64,000 bases of DNA from the NCBI GenBank assembly GCA_949825065.1, contig OX463842.1, forward strand, positions 3,729,191 through 3,793,190. The letters run 5' to 3'. The position numbers and the translations under genes are program-made. This DNA is from Odontocerum albicorne. Taxonomy: Eukaryota; Arthropoda; Insecta; Trichoptera; Odontoceridae. Positions 20,521-31,541 of the stretch are shown one piece after another. The notes below the pieces were generated by a model. That model made no database searches. It worked only from the letters and a program-made list of their open reading frames with translations, and had not been told where the DNA came from. The first letter of the stretch is position 1. Each line of letters begins with the position of its first letter.

Positions 20521-21240
20521 ACTCTCTAGCCCCCCCTTAAGAGCATAGTTATCTCAACTATAAAATGTCGTCTGTTTTCAGCTTGCTTAAAACAAAGATG
20601 CGAGGAAATCGCATCAAATAAGCAAAGTCTTACATCCTTCTAAGGTAGTTCATATTGCGCGAGTATACAAATATATGTTGATTCCCCACAAGGAGGTGAA
20701 ATTAAGCCTTAATCTGCTTGATGAACCCTGGGTGGGTCAGGTGGGGTACACAGAGGGTAAGGGTGCCATCGTGCCATGATTATATATTTACCTGCCACTT
20801 TCGCATGTCCTTATGACAAGCAATAAGGATCTGCGTTGTGTTGGGGTTATTGTGTCACGGTTGTCAAATATTTTAGAACAATTCTTAAATTTCTGATTTT
20901 TTTTATAATAATTATTTATATTATATTTTAAAATGATGTAGTCAACTGCGTTGTGTATTTTATATTGGAAATTTGTTTTAAAAAAATGTAAACAATACAT
21001 ATACTCGTAGTTTTTTTATTCATTTATATATTACAAAATATTACAATATTGGACAAGACACGTCTGGCTACTGTGCGAAGCTGTACTACTTTTACACTAT
21101 TCTTTACATATTTATCGGAAAATTATTAGCAAATATTGTCCCGAAGCCATAGTTTATTAAGATTTTTAAATTACTCTGAAACCTTCTAATTCAAAGTTTC
21201 ACATTTTTATAAGTACACACATATTTTAAGCGTATTTGTT
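20521..21240. other. unassigned; nested hairpin at 20583-20625
   Basis: No gene recognised. The segment 20583-20625 folds as two stacked perfect 7-bp stems (TTGCTTA/TAAGCAA outside, GATGCGA/TCGCATC inside). GC is slightly higher at 20530-20770 than around it. Confidence 0.45.
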
Positions 21241-21242
21241 AA

Positions 21243-22590
21243 GTTTTTCATCCCTTAGATTATTAAAATCCTAGATTTTAATTGTTACATAAGTTTATCA
21301 TCCTTTAGATTTTAATTGTTAAGTACATAAGTTTATCATCCTTTAGATTTTAATTGTTACATAAGTTTAACATCCTTTAGATTTTAATTGTTAAGTACAT
21401 AAGTTTATCATCCTTTAGATTTTAATTGTTACATAAGTTTTCATCCTTTAAATTTTAATTGTTACATAAGTTTATCATCCTTTACATTTTAATTGTTACA
21501 TAAGTTTATCCTTTACATTTTAATTGTTAAATAAGTTTCTCATCCTTTAGATTGTAATTGTAACATAAGTTTATCATCCTTTAGATTTTAATTGTTACAA
21601 AAGTTTATCATCCTTTAGATTTTAATTGTAACATAAGTTTATCATCCTTTAGATTGTAATTGTAACATAAGTTTATCGATCTTTAGATTTTAATTGTTAC
21701 ATAAATTTATCATCCTTTAGATTTTAATTATAACATAAGTTTATCATCCTTTAGATTTTAATTGTAACATAAGTTTATCATCCTTAAGATTTTAATTGTT
21801 GCATTAGTTTATCATCCTTTTTATTTTAATTATTACATAAGTTTATCATCGTTTAGATTTGAATTGTTACATAAGTTTATCATCCTTTAGATTTTAATTG
21901 TAACATAAGTTTAACATCCTTTAGTTTTTAATTGTTAAGTACATAAGTTTATCATCCTTTAGATTTGAATTGTTACCTAAGTTTATCATCCTTTAGATTT
22001 TAATTGATACATAAATTTTCATCCTATATACAATATTTTAATTGTTACATAAGTTTTCATCCTTAATATTTTAATTGTTACATAAGTTTATCATCCTTTA
22101 GATTTTAATTATTACATAAGTTTATCATCCTTTACATTTTAATTGTTACATAAGTTTATCCTTTACATTTTAATTGTTAAATAAGTTTATCATCCTTTAG
22201 ATTTTAATTGTTACGTAAGTTTATCATCATTAAGATTTTAATTGTAACATAAGTTTATCATCCTTTAGATTGTAATTGTAACATAAGTTTATCATCCTTT
22301 AGATTTTAATTGTTACATAAGTTTATCATCCTTTAGATTTTAACTGTAACATAAGTTTATCATCCTTTAGATTTTAATTATAACATAAGTTTATCACCCT
22401 TCAAATTTTAATTGTAACATAAGTTTATCATCCTTTAGATTTTAATTGTTACATTAGTTTATCATCCTTTTTATTTTAATTATTACATAAGTTTATCACC
22501 GTTTCGATTTTAATTGTTACGAGAGTTTATCATCCTTTAAATTTTAATTGTTACATAAGTTTAACATCCTTTAAATTATTGTTAATGTGG
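21243..22590. repeat. 34-bp satellite-like array, about 40 copies
   Basis: Consensus unit about 34 bp containing ACATAAGTTTATCATCCTTT and AGATTTTAATTGTT. Variants include insertion of AAGT, loss of ATC and TAAC for TTAC. It covers about 1.35 kb, the largest regular tandem array here. Confidence 0.95.
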
Positions 22591-22959
22591 CATTCAAAAC
22601 TTTTCTGTTGAACCTTATCTGTTATCGTAACATTTCCGCCAAACTGACATAAAAATCACAAAAAAAATCACAAAAATGTTAGTCTTCATGTATTGCATAC
22701 GCCCCTGATATCTCTAAAACTCGGAAGCTGACCATTCCGCGCCACAGTGCCAGTAATGGGAAAAGCTCTGGCATGATACCCTGCTCAATGATTTCACCAA
22801 ATTTTTGCTAATTAACCAGTTTTACTAAAGGAGAATTCTCAGAATGCATTTTACGAGGATGCTTGTTGAAACAGCGAATAATCGACGACAACGATAAAAA
22901 TATTGAAACCTTTGTAGTTAAAGTTATTTCTCATTTTGAAGAGAATAAATAGGGGAAGA
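22591..22959. other. unassigned stretch
   Basis: No feature recognised. Confidence 0.45.
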
Positions 22960-23215
22960 ATGAGTTAGCTAATACATACATGCTAAAAATGCAAGATGTG
23001 CGTGGAAAATGTAGACCGAGGGAAACTTGACTGAACCTGATTTTTTATAGAAAGTAAAAAATGAGAAGTATGAATAATAGAAGATTGTGGATGATGAGAT
23101 GTATGAATGTTGAAGAGAGGAAAGTTGTGTGCTAATATGGAAGAGTTTATAGATATGTCCTCTCTGCCTACCTCGCAAGGGACACGGCGTGATTATATAT
23201 GTGTATGTCATTTTG
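22960..23215 (+). mobile_element. LINE 3' end
   Basis: Reads GAAAATGTAGACCGAGGGAA, ATAATAGAAGATTGTGGATG, ATGAGATGTATGAATGTTGA, then CTGCCTACCTCGCAAGGGAC and CGGCGTGATTATATATG. This is parallel to 50220-50390 (AGATTATGCATGACGAGATG). It covers the end of the LINE protein and start of the UTR; frames are broken. Confidence 0.65.
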
Positions 23216-23475
23216 GTTTTTGGAAGACAAATGTCATCGCGACTTCTCTAGATTTTATTATGTACCTCTTAGTTGTACACTGTCTGTCCAATGGGAAATA
23301 TGACTGATTTAGTTTTCGCGTAATCACTAGTGCCATCTGGGGATTAATAAATGAGTAAACTAGCGACACATTTCAACTGACTTCCGTAAATGTTTCAATA
23401 CGCTGGCATCGCCGGTTCATTCGTAATTAAGTTACGATTGATAGTAACTTCTGAATGTCGGTCGGAAAAGGAACA
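23216..23475. other. unassigned; may include the 5' part of a mariner
   Basis: Immediately upstream of a mariner transposase pseudogene. I could not find a left terminal repeat matching CCCGTCAGTCACC at about 24506. Confidence 0.35.
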
Positions 23476-24463
23476 ATGGAACAACGTGCCCACATTAAAT
23501 TGGGTAAAAGTGCCAAAGAAACTTTTGAAATGATTCAATATGTTAATGATAGTGAAGCAATGAGTTGTTAGAACGTTTTTAAGTGGTATGCAATATTTCG
23601 TGATGGTAGAGAGACCATGGAAGATGATCCACGACCTGGACCATCATTGACAGTTTGAATTGAAGAAAATGTTCAAAAAGTGGCTAAAATTCTTCGAAAT
23701 AATCGTAGTTACTCTTCATCGAGGAGTTCACTGGAATCCCTAAATCCCCTCTCCATCTAATTTTAACGGAAAATTGAGGCAAACAAAAGGTCACACACTA
23801 ACTGGCGAGTGGAGCACTGCAGAGACATGAAAAGAGCGGCTGATATGGATCCAAACTTCTTGTGTAGCATTATAACATGTGATTAAACATGGTGCTTTCA
23901 GTGTGAGTCACTTACAAAGCGCCAGAGCTTGGAATGGAAGGGTCCACAATCTCCGAAACCAGAAAAAGTGCGCATGCAGAAGAAACGAATTAAGACTCGG
24001 TTCAGCGTTTTCTTTGATTCCAAAGAAATTATCCATAAGGAATTCACGCCAGAAGATCAAATGGTGAACGCCGATGTATATTTGGGCGTTTTGAATCGTT
24101 TATGGGAGAGGATTTTTCGATTTTGACCCGAATATCGGGAACAAGGGGCATGGTCTTTGTTGCACGAAAATGCACCGGCGCACAAAAACAAGATTGTACG
24201 CGATTTTTTGGCCAAAAAAAAATATCGATCACACCCCTCCCCCCCCCACGTATTCGCCTGATTTGGCTCCATGCGATTTCTGGGTATTTCCAAAACTGAA
24301 ATTGGCGATGAAATGAAAACGTTTCGACACGATTTCAGACATCCAGAAGGCTTCGACCGCGATTTTGGAGGCAATTCCGAAGAATGAGTTTCAGGAGTGC
24401 TTCAGAAAATTTTACAATCGCTTCCAGTATTGTATTGACTCACAAGGAGTGTATTTTAAATAA
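23476..24463 (+). pseudogene. mariner transposase pseudogene, near full length
   Basis: Begins MEQRAHIKLGKSAKETFEMI (23476) and runs to YNRFQYCIDSQGVYFK with stop at 24461-24463. Stops and frameshifts interrupt it. The first catalytic site reads ITCD*TW: the expected glutamate codon after the Asp is TAA, about 23877-23888. Then follow SLEWKGPQSPKPEKVRMQ, FFDSKEIIHKEFTP and MVNADVYLGVLNRL. The second-Asp region is degraded (about 24160-24190), and TYSPDLAPCDFWVFPKLK holds the third Asp. A near-complete length with scattered lesions indicates an old copy. Confidence 0.88.
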
Positions 24464-24479
24464 AAGGTAATGTGAACTA

Positions 24480-26730
24480 AAAATAAACAATGTATTGTAT
24501 TTCATTTCCCGTCAGTCACCTTTTGCATTGAACAGAGAGTGAATGTAACATATTTTTGGGTATTATTTTGCAACAAAGTAATATGTTATGCACAACAAAG
24601 TACGGAGAAATGAAAACTAAATAGTTTACTTACTTTGTAAACTCTAATATTTATATATCATATTTAATGCGCTATTAATTATTTGGGATAAATATTTTTG
24701 AAAACCTACTTCAATCCAGCTCTTTAATGGAACTGCTGAAAACAAACAATACTCGAAGACGAATCAGTTGTATTCACGACGGGGACTTAACTCTGAATAC
24801 TTTGGGAGGCTGCGCGTAGTGTCGTGCAATTTGTAAGAGCAAAATGTCCCGACACAGCACAATGTCCCGGTACACTGTAATAAACATATGCTCCGGCAGC
24901 GGGCTGATAATTAAACCTGCGCCACTCGAAAGCATAAATTATTTTTATTAAACGCACCCCGCCGCTTCCATCCCTGCACCCCGCACCCCGCTGGTGACAT
25001 TATTCAGCCGGAACGGCGTATGTGTCGCGGCGTAACTCAGTGGAGCTTGGTGTAACTCATCGGGGTTAGGAGTAACTCAATGTCCGTGAAGGGTTATACT
25101 GCACTTACGAGTAGCTCAGACAATGAATATATTAGATTTGTAGTCAAATTTGTGACATGCCTGATTGTAATTTATTGTTTTGTATTACTCTTTGGTTTTT
25201 TTAGTACGACTTATTACCATATAAAAATTTCTTCGAACCAAACAAAAAATGTCATAGGGGGTTGAATTAAAAATAATATTAAAATAGATAATTTAAAAAA
25301 AACGGATTTCAACGGAAACTTCTTCGCTGCGCAGCTCATTTTCTTAAACGAAATTATCAGTTTTCGAAGGGAAAATCCAAAATTTTTGCTGCGCAAAATC
25401 TCGCTTTAGTTTTGAACAAGGCATCTAATTTATGTTGCGCGTGGGGGCCATGTAAGTAATACGAATTAAAATAAAGTAATATAATAGTAATTTAATATTT
25501 ATTCAATTTCTTAAAGATACATTTTTCTTTAACCCTCATCCCCATCCCCGTTGAAAAAATCCTGAATCTGTCAGTGGCACGCGAAGTATCCAATACTTAA
25601 AAAACTAAATAAAGGTTCGTCAATGCCTGTAAGTTACCGATCGCTGGCTTACACTGTATCTTATCTTCCCTTAGCTTTAATACAACGGTGTATTGATATA
25701 TGTATGACATAGAAAGAAATGTAATTATTAAGTTTAATGTGAGCTAAAACCGAGGTGTTAAAGTAGGGTGAAAAAACAAAGGTTTTTTTTCAAAAATATT
25801 GTCCGTTTCAGTCAAACGTAACTTAAGAGCTAATGAAATGTATTAATCAAAGAAATAACCATTAGATTTCAAGCATTTTTTGCCAATAAATATTAAGCTT
25901 ATTCAAGCCTTTAGAATTAAAAAAAACTCGGGTGGATGAAAATCCAAGAATTCTTTAAAGGCATTTTCTACTGCTTCTCTGATATTGTTTTTTTTTCTAC
26001 CGTTAATAGCTATCGAGAAGCTTGAAAAGGTGATAGATTGTGAGTAAGGTGGATGAGGTGATATTTAGTAGTCCAACAAGTAGATTTTTTTAATTGAGAT
26101 CAATACGATTAATAAATTGAACTTAACGGTCACGTAACAGCAACGAAGAACACACTACGAAGTGAGAAATATTTTAATTATCGTTAGATTCGTGTGAACC
26201 TGCTCGTCAATTTATTACATCATTCCAAATTGATTTTAATGTACAAAAATTATAGAAGCACTTACACATTCTTGTGCCATTTGGCGTACCATTCGTTGCT
26301 TATTTTCTTCCAAAGAAGCTTTCAATTCGTCGTTACCAACAAAAGCAGGATATCCTTGATCCTCTTCATCTTAAAAACTTACGTTTTCGTTGCTAAACTT
26401 TACGAAACAATGCCGCACAAGTCGTTCCGAAGTGGTTCCTTTATTTCACGTTTGGTTAATACTTTATTTGGTCAATATTTTATTTCTTGTTTGGTTAATA
26501 ATAACGTATTGTTTGAGATGCATAATACCCAAGTTTTTTTTCTTTTTTCAAACTAATAAAAGTAATTATTATTTTTTCAATCCAATTCAAGGGCTTAAAT
26601 AATGAAAATGATACGCCTGATTCGATAAATAAATATAGCAGATTTCTAACTTTAAAACCCATCAACAAAATTAAGTTCGAAATTATGTAAAATTAAGATC
26701 AGCATTTTTTTCGGAACATCCTTCGCCCCC
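24480..26730. other. unassigned 2.2 kb; GC-richer island 24770-25060
   Basis: No gene recognised. 24770-25060 is clearly GC-richer, with repeated CACCCCGC and CCGCACC motifs, GCGGCGTAACTCAGTGG, then GTGTAACTCATCGGGG. It matches nothing else in the window and may be host regulatory sequence. The open frame at 26194-26556 (120 codons) has no motif. Confidence 0.45.
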
Positions 26731-26734
26731 GCTA

Positions 26735-26800
26735 CACGTGTTTATACCTTATATCCTGAAGCCCTCTTTAGGCGGTATGATCCGGAATTGTTACGATGGC
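26735..26800 (-). repeat. tail element F, copy 2 (Penelope-tail-like)
   Basis: The minus strand reads CGCCTAAAGAGGGCTTCAGG, then AAACACGTGTAGCGGGGG. The same order occurs at 44333-44383. It is a decayed copy. Confidence 0.4.
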
Positions 26801-26854
26801 AGTGCTTAAGTCACACTGGTGGCATGTCACTATAGACCACCCACATCGTTTATC

Positions 26855-26998
26855 GAGAGGGCGAAAAATGGCAGGGACGTTGGGAAAAGTGTATATCCCT
26901 AAAAGGAGACTATGTTGAAAAATATCATAAATAATTTGTTTTTGAAAAAAATGGCGTCTTCATTCCTAGCACGATACTTATTGAATCGCCCTCATATG
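26855..26998 (+). pseudogene. mariner C-terminal remnant
   Basis: GGGAAAAGTGTATATCC, then AAAAGGAGACTATGTTGAAA translates in one frame as WEKCI-LKGDYVEK. This is the same C-terminus as the element at 7090-7136. AATCGCCCTCATATG at about 26983 may be the decayed right end. All upstream transposase is missing. Confidence 0.6.
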
Positions 26999-27292
26999 TT
27001 TTATTTAATATTTTTAGACTTTCATTATGGCCACTGAAGTTTTGTAATATTTTTTTATACGTACATGATGGTCCTTAGAGAGTTTCAGCCTTTTATTTTG
27101 CACCCTTATAAAATTCTTACTGAATCAGGAATGAATTAACAGGAATTTACAGATGTACCACATTCTTTAGATTCCTTGAATAATTCCTCAAGTGGTATAT
27201 TAGCCCATAGGAAAAATTATTAAAAGGAATATGGTAAAATATCTTGCGCGCTTTGGTTATTTATCAATTTATGTTTATAAATTCAATGTGTT

Positions 27293-27905
27293 GTTTATAG
27301 TTAAGGCATTAACGTTGTGGAGGTTTATAGACATTGTAATTTATTTTTATCAAACACTGTTTATTCCACTTTTTTGTAATAGTATAACCCTACCGGTTTC
27401 AAGGCTTTCACCTCATCTTCAGGGGAGCACAAACAAGACTAAATTCTGTTCGAACTGGTACCGATATACACGCTTCAACGGTTGGGGGCTGAGGAGTGAG
27501 GGAGGCATGGGACGATTTCGGCCAAGAGCGGAGAGTTTTTGGGATATAACTGTTCACCAGATGTTCGGATAGATGAACTGACTTAGAAATTTCTAGGGTC
27601 TCTAATCTGTCCAATTTATTTCCGTTACCACTGATATGTAAGAATTTGGCATCATCGATAGAAAAAGTATGGTTTTCACGTTGACAATGATTAGCCATTT
27701 CAGAATAAATTAAAGGATTTGTTAAGGCGGATTTGTGTTCACGAAATCTCTAGTCTTGTTTGTGCTCCCCTGAATATGAGGTGAAAGCCTTGAAACCGGT
27801 AGGGTTATACCGTCACAAAAAGTGGAATAAACAGTGTTTGATAAAAATAAATTTCAATGTCTTTAAACCTCCACAACGTTAATGCCTTAACTATAAACAA
27901 CATAT
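27293..27905. mobile_element. Penelope-like element with inverted arms
   Basis: Left arm from GTTGTTTATAGTTAAGGC (27291) and right arm ending GCCTTAACTATAAACAAC (27901) are exact inverted matches over the outer 45-50 bp. The arms extend inward through CACTGTTTATTCCACTTTTT and CCCTACCGGTTTCAAGGC. The left arm carries the endonuclease fragment (27408-27698, minus). It resembles a very long terminal-inverted-repeat element. No clean target duplication was found. Confidence 0.72.
27408..27698 (-). pseudogene. Penelope-like endonuclease C-terminus
   Basis: 96-codon frame beginning MANHCQRENHTFSIDDAKFL, then HISGNGNKLDRLETLEISKS and LVNSYIPKTL. It is about 90% similar by eye to the fragment at 15598. 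The frame then runs on into 3' UTR-type sequence. No reverse transcriptase is attached. Confidence 0.6.
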
Positions 27906-27909
27906 TTAT

Positions 27910-28544
27910 AGATAGACAACACTTGTATTCTTATATTGATAAATGATTTAAAAAAATGTGTTTTGGGGGTTAAATATTTATATATAATTACGTCGTACAT
28001 TTTGCTAGAACCAGGTCCGGGCGTTCTTCACAAGTCCGCCCCTCAACATCCGTGGCTCTAATTCCTAACATAATAAATTCCATGACGCCTCCACTTTTTT
28101 CACTCCTTGCCTGTAAAACAAGAGCTGATTACGTACCAGCACATCTCAAATCTTGAAATCTGGATTTTAAAAAATAATAAAAACGTAGTTTGCCATAAAG
28201 AAACGTCAAGACATTCGCGCGTAATAAATTGAATGTTTCAAATCACAAACGGGGCATTTAAAGTTTCCGTAAGAATTTTAATGAAACTTGAAATAAGTAA
28301 GAGGCATATTCATTGCCCATAATTCAGCTCATCATATTTCTAGCCTGGTGAAAGACACTAATTAAAAATTCCACCCGTATCAGGGATGGAGGCAGGGCCG
28401 GCATTTATTCATATGCAATGTGAGCAATGTACGTAGGCGGCAATTTTATAGAAGTTATATTATATAATTGAACTGGAATTTGAGGACCTTAATCTTAGGA
28501 ACTATTCCTCTATAATTTGTAAGTTTTCCTTACATATTATACTA
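27910..28544. other. unassigned; possible conserved non-coding DNA 28180-28450
   Basis: No gene or repeat. 28180-28450 mixes moderate GC with homeodomain-like and octamer-like words (CTAATTAAAAATTCC, TTCATATGCAATG) and matches no repeat here. That is the look of a host regulatory element, which is inference only. Confidence 0.4.
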
Positions 28545-28760
28545 TATTGTATTACAGTTACGTTGTATTCAGTACAACCTGGTGGGCTTATTGCCATGCG
28601 GAAATATTTTCCAGCCGACCAAAAAGATTTTAAAGAAGCCCTAAAGGAAAACACGACTGGAATCATTTTTAAAAAATCAAGGGTTCCAACGGGGAACGAA
28701 CCTGCCACCTGTGGGCTTGGAGATAAATGTCTTTTCAAAAATGCAACGGAGGTTTACTGA
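28545..28760 (-). repeat. SINE family G
   Basis: Plus strand GGTGGGCTTATTGCCATGCG, CCAGCCGACCAAAAAG, then ACGACTGGAATC and GGGGAACGAACCTGCCACC. The last is a reversed B-box region (GGTTCGTTCCCC). Same layout as 16085 and 30755. Confidence 0.6.
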
Positions 28761-29624
28761 AATAAAACATATGAAATCACAAATTAATTGTAATAGTAAC
28801 TAGAAGATTAACCCGTGTGTTCCATGTTTTCAGAGTTTTTTTATTACGTTTCTGAACTGTTACATGGGCAGACGATTTTTCCAGTAGTATGTCAACCATG
28901 GCTGAAACGGAATGTGTTGTTTCGTTATATTCTGAAATGTTAGAAATTTAATGTCGTGTGGTTATCAATTTTGTTTCAAACGAAGATATAGTCTATCACA
29001 TTTAGACGCTGCTGAAAATCATCTGCGTAGACAGTATCTTAACATTATTTTTCTACTGGGATTTCCCCTTTTTTAAAGAAACTTGATAACCCTACAATAT
29101 TTTTAAAAGTTCTGAATAAAATTAAACAACACATATTCTATCGGCTCCACTTGACATACTACTCAGTTACATTGAGTGACAATGCCATGGGCGTGGCCCA
29201 CGTAATGTTTATCTATACACGCTCTATCAATGTCTGTCCATAGAATATGTTCAGTTAAGAAACTTTTGGACCTGACTGGTAGGCCCTATCCCAGAGTGGG
29301 CTTTCAATTTTCTCCGCTACACTCGGCCTGCGGGCCCGGCATCCAGGGCTGGGCATAGCGACTTCTTAGGCTAAGAATAATGGAATAACACAACGTCTAC
29401 CCACTCCCTTAGCGCGTGCCCCGCTCCTAATTAAATAGCCGAGATCCAAAGCACGCCAAATGTTTTCTGTTTTTAACTTCATATTTTAATAAAATAAGAT
29501 GTATTTAACAAACACTTTCAATCATGGCTCCATCCCGCATTTTTTTATGAAATTGTTACTGCCCCTTAAGCGTCAAAAGAGGTTAAGGCATTTTTTGTTA
29601 GGATCTTAAGGAATTTGACTAATT
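28761..29624. other. unassigned; GC-richer island 29260-29460
   Basis: No gene recognised. 29290-29460 contains CTCGGCCTGCGGGCCCGGCA, then CCAGGGCTGGGCATAGCG and CGCGTGCCCCGCTCCTAATT, not shared with any repeat in the window. Confidence 0.4.
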
Positions 29625-29636
29625 GGTATCAAGTAT

Positions 29637-30104
29637 CCCTATACAAAACAATTATTAGAACAGTGGTGGCATATGGATGCAAAGCATGGACACTGACAGC
29701 TAAATCCGTAGAGTTGCTGGATGCCTTCGAGAGAAGAGTACTACGTATGATCATGGGCCCCGTGAATGACGGCGAAACCTAGCGAATACGATACAACGAC
29801 GAGCTGTATAATATCTACAAAGCTCCCAGGCTATCTGTACATGTCAGACTGAGCAGATTGAGATGGACCGGACATGTGCAAAGAATGCCGTCATCGCGAG
29901 TACCCAAAAGAATCCTTGAGGGACACCCGAGTGGAAGAAGGAGAGTGGGCAGGCCAAGGCCGCGATGGGAGGATGAAATTGAAAGGAACGCAACCCGGCT
30001 GTTGCAGGTGCAGAATTGGAGGGTCGTGGCGGAAGACAGGATGAGTTGGAGGAGGAAGATGAGTTGGATGTAGGACCATCGAAAGAAAGACAAAGAAAAG
30101 AAAA
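29637..30104 (+). mobile_element. 5'-truncated LINE with 12-bp target duplication
   Basis: GGTATCAAGTAT at 29625-29636 and 30105-30116 flanks the insert. The frame reads LYKTIIRTVVAYGCKAWTL, FERRVLRMIMGPVNDGE, a stop, RIRYNDELYNIYKAP, LRWTGHVQRMPSSRVPKRIL, GRRRVGRPRPRWEDEI. This is the LINE post-reverse-transcriptase region, parallel to 36990-37425. One in-frame stop at about 29779. The 3' tail is purine-rich (GAAAGAAAGACAAAGAAAAG). Confidence 0.88.
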
Positions 30105-30204
30105 GGTATCAAGTATAAAGATAAACAGTACAATTATTATGCGTCATTAAAGTAAATTAAAGGATTGCGTTAAAACAAAACGCTGAGAAAATATGTCACG
30201 AGGC

Positions 30205-30345
30205 GTGAGATTGTGAAAGACAATGCATTATATTGCATTTTTGTTGCTGCAAAGCTTACCATTCAGCACTGTGGTTTCCAATCATTGAATCACCCACCCT
30301 GTAGTCCCGACTTGGTCCATAGTGAAACAAAAAAAAAATTAGAAG
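30205..30345 (+). pseudogene. mariner catalytic-core fossil
   Basis: Reads KDNALYCIFVAAKLTIQHCG, then FQSLNHPPCSPDLVHS. This corresponds to the HDNA-R-H through PPYSPDLAPSD stretch with the second catalytic Asp, and stops just before the third. No ends or other parts were found. Very old. Confidence 0.6.
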
Positions 30346-30754
30346 TTATATTCACAGTGTTACACCATTTTGAGTATATTTTTTCAGTTGTATAGAAAAA
30401 TTTATTCATCTTCTTTAAACATATTTAACTGCAGGATGACTACAAGTATATTGAAATGTTTTTTTTTCCTTTCCATTTTGTGCAGGAAACTTGTGGATTT
30501 CACTACGTTAATATATTGAATACAAATTTCTAACATGAATGAAATAACGAAACCCACATTAAATGACAAACTTTTTTTTATGTCATGATTGTTTTCAGTG
30601 TCGTGTTTAACAACTGAACTATTGAGACCGTCACCACTCGCACACGGAATGACCTTGTTGAATGACTTGTTCGATGTCAAATCTTCTCGATACACTTAAC
30701 AGAGAAGCATGAGTGTTATTGATCCAATTGTTATTATACTCGTATTTAGACTTT
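30346..30754. other. unassigned stretch
   Basis: No feature recognised; the 97-codon minus frame at 30402-30695 has no motif. Confidence 0.4.
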
Positions 30755-30905
30755 AATTGTTTTTTTTTATATTTAACCTGGCGAGCTTATTACCATGTGG
30801 CAATCTCTTCCGAAAAAAAGATATTTTGAGGGCCCTAAGTGAAAAGCAAACTGAAATCCCATTTTTTTAATCTGGGTTCCAGTGGAGATCGAACCCGCAA
30901 CCTCC
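30755..30905 (-). repeat. SINE family G, truncated at a MITE boundary
   Basis: Plus strand TGGCGAGCTTATTACCATGT, GGCAATCTCTTCC, then GTTCCAGTGGAGATCGAACC (reverse B box). The repeat stops where the interior of a piggyBac-like MITE begins. Confidence 0.6.
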
Positions 30906-31206
30906 GCGAGCAACGCTATTCACGTCTCACTCTCACTCTACTTCGGTATATGGGAACGGAAGAAATATAATCTCAGTTTGCTTGCTTCTCTCGTTTCAAT
31001 AGCTCTCGTGCTTTTCGTTTGAGGTGTTCGTTTCGCCCGTTTTGTGAACATCGGCCGATGTTTTTTTTTTCATGTTTTCAGCAATTAAATTTCAATTATT
31101 ATCACTGTTGACTTCAAATTTAATTAATTTAAGCTATTGGCTATGAGTATTCTTATTTTTCCGATTTTAAATAGCTCATTTTTACATGTGTTTTGATTTG
31201 ATGTGT

Positions 31207-31469
31207 TTTGATATGTTTTTGTATTCTTGTTCTACGTGTAAAGGGTGTGGGCTGAAAAACATCTGGTGTCCCCGTGGCTGGTTTCGCTCTATATTGGTGG
31301 GGTGTATCTTGGCCGAGGGGATGTTATTAGATGAGCCCAGACCTTTTGGTAGCTTATGTATTTAATGTATTATTAAATTTATGTGTTTTAGAAGTGTTAT
31401 TTAAATATAATCTGTATATACTATGTTGCTATCAATAAACCTATTATTTATTTATTTATTTTATTTACG
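31207..31469 (+). mobile_element. short retroelement 3' end inserted in MITE
   Basis: Ends GTTGCTATCAATAAACCTAT, then TATTTATTTATTTATT, a polyadenylation-like signal followed by a TATT tail. Upstream GGGTGTGGGCTGAAAAAC, then CTGGTGTCCCCGTGGCTGG is not coding as far as I can tell. Probably the 3' UTR of a LINE. Confidence 0.45.
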
Positions 31470-31514
31470 AATCCGCCCGTTCCGGTGAATACACAGCACC
31501 GGAACGGGCGGATT
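31470..31514. repeat. perfect 18-bp inverted repeat, 9-nt loop
   Basis: AATCCGCCCGTTCCGGTG at 31470-31487, 9-nt spacer, complement at 31497-31514. The right arm is normal MITE sequence; the left arm is absent from sister MITE copies and lies at the junction with the inserted retroelement tail. Confidence 0.88.
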
Positions 31515-31541
31515 TTTTTAGCACAGGAAAGGAAAGGTTAA

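Larger units (their letters stand above)
30911..31537 (+). mobile_element. piggyBac-like MITE (copy E), left-truncated and interrupted
   Basis: Begins in mid-element at GCTATTCACGTCTCACTC. It runs through GAACATCGGCCGATG and GCAATTAAATTTCAATTATT to TTTTACATGTGTTTTGAT at about 31200. A 260-bp foreign stretch (about 31207-31469) follows, then AATACACAGCACCGGAACGG and the right end ACAGGAAAGGAAAGG with TTAA at 31538-31541. The left end of the MITE is missing. Confidence 0.75.

Noticed and set aside
26194..26556. 120-codon frame, hydrophobic
   Set aside because: Low-complexity Phe/Leu/Ile composition expected from AT-rich DNA; no domain or start context.
27278..27918. Target duplication for the Penelope-like copy at 27293
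   Set aside because: Best candidate (ATGTTTATAAAT versus ATATTTATAGAT) has two mismatches in AT-rich DNA and is not adjacent to the arms.
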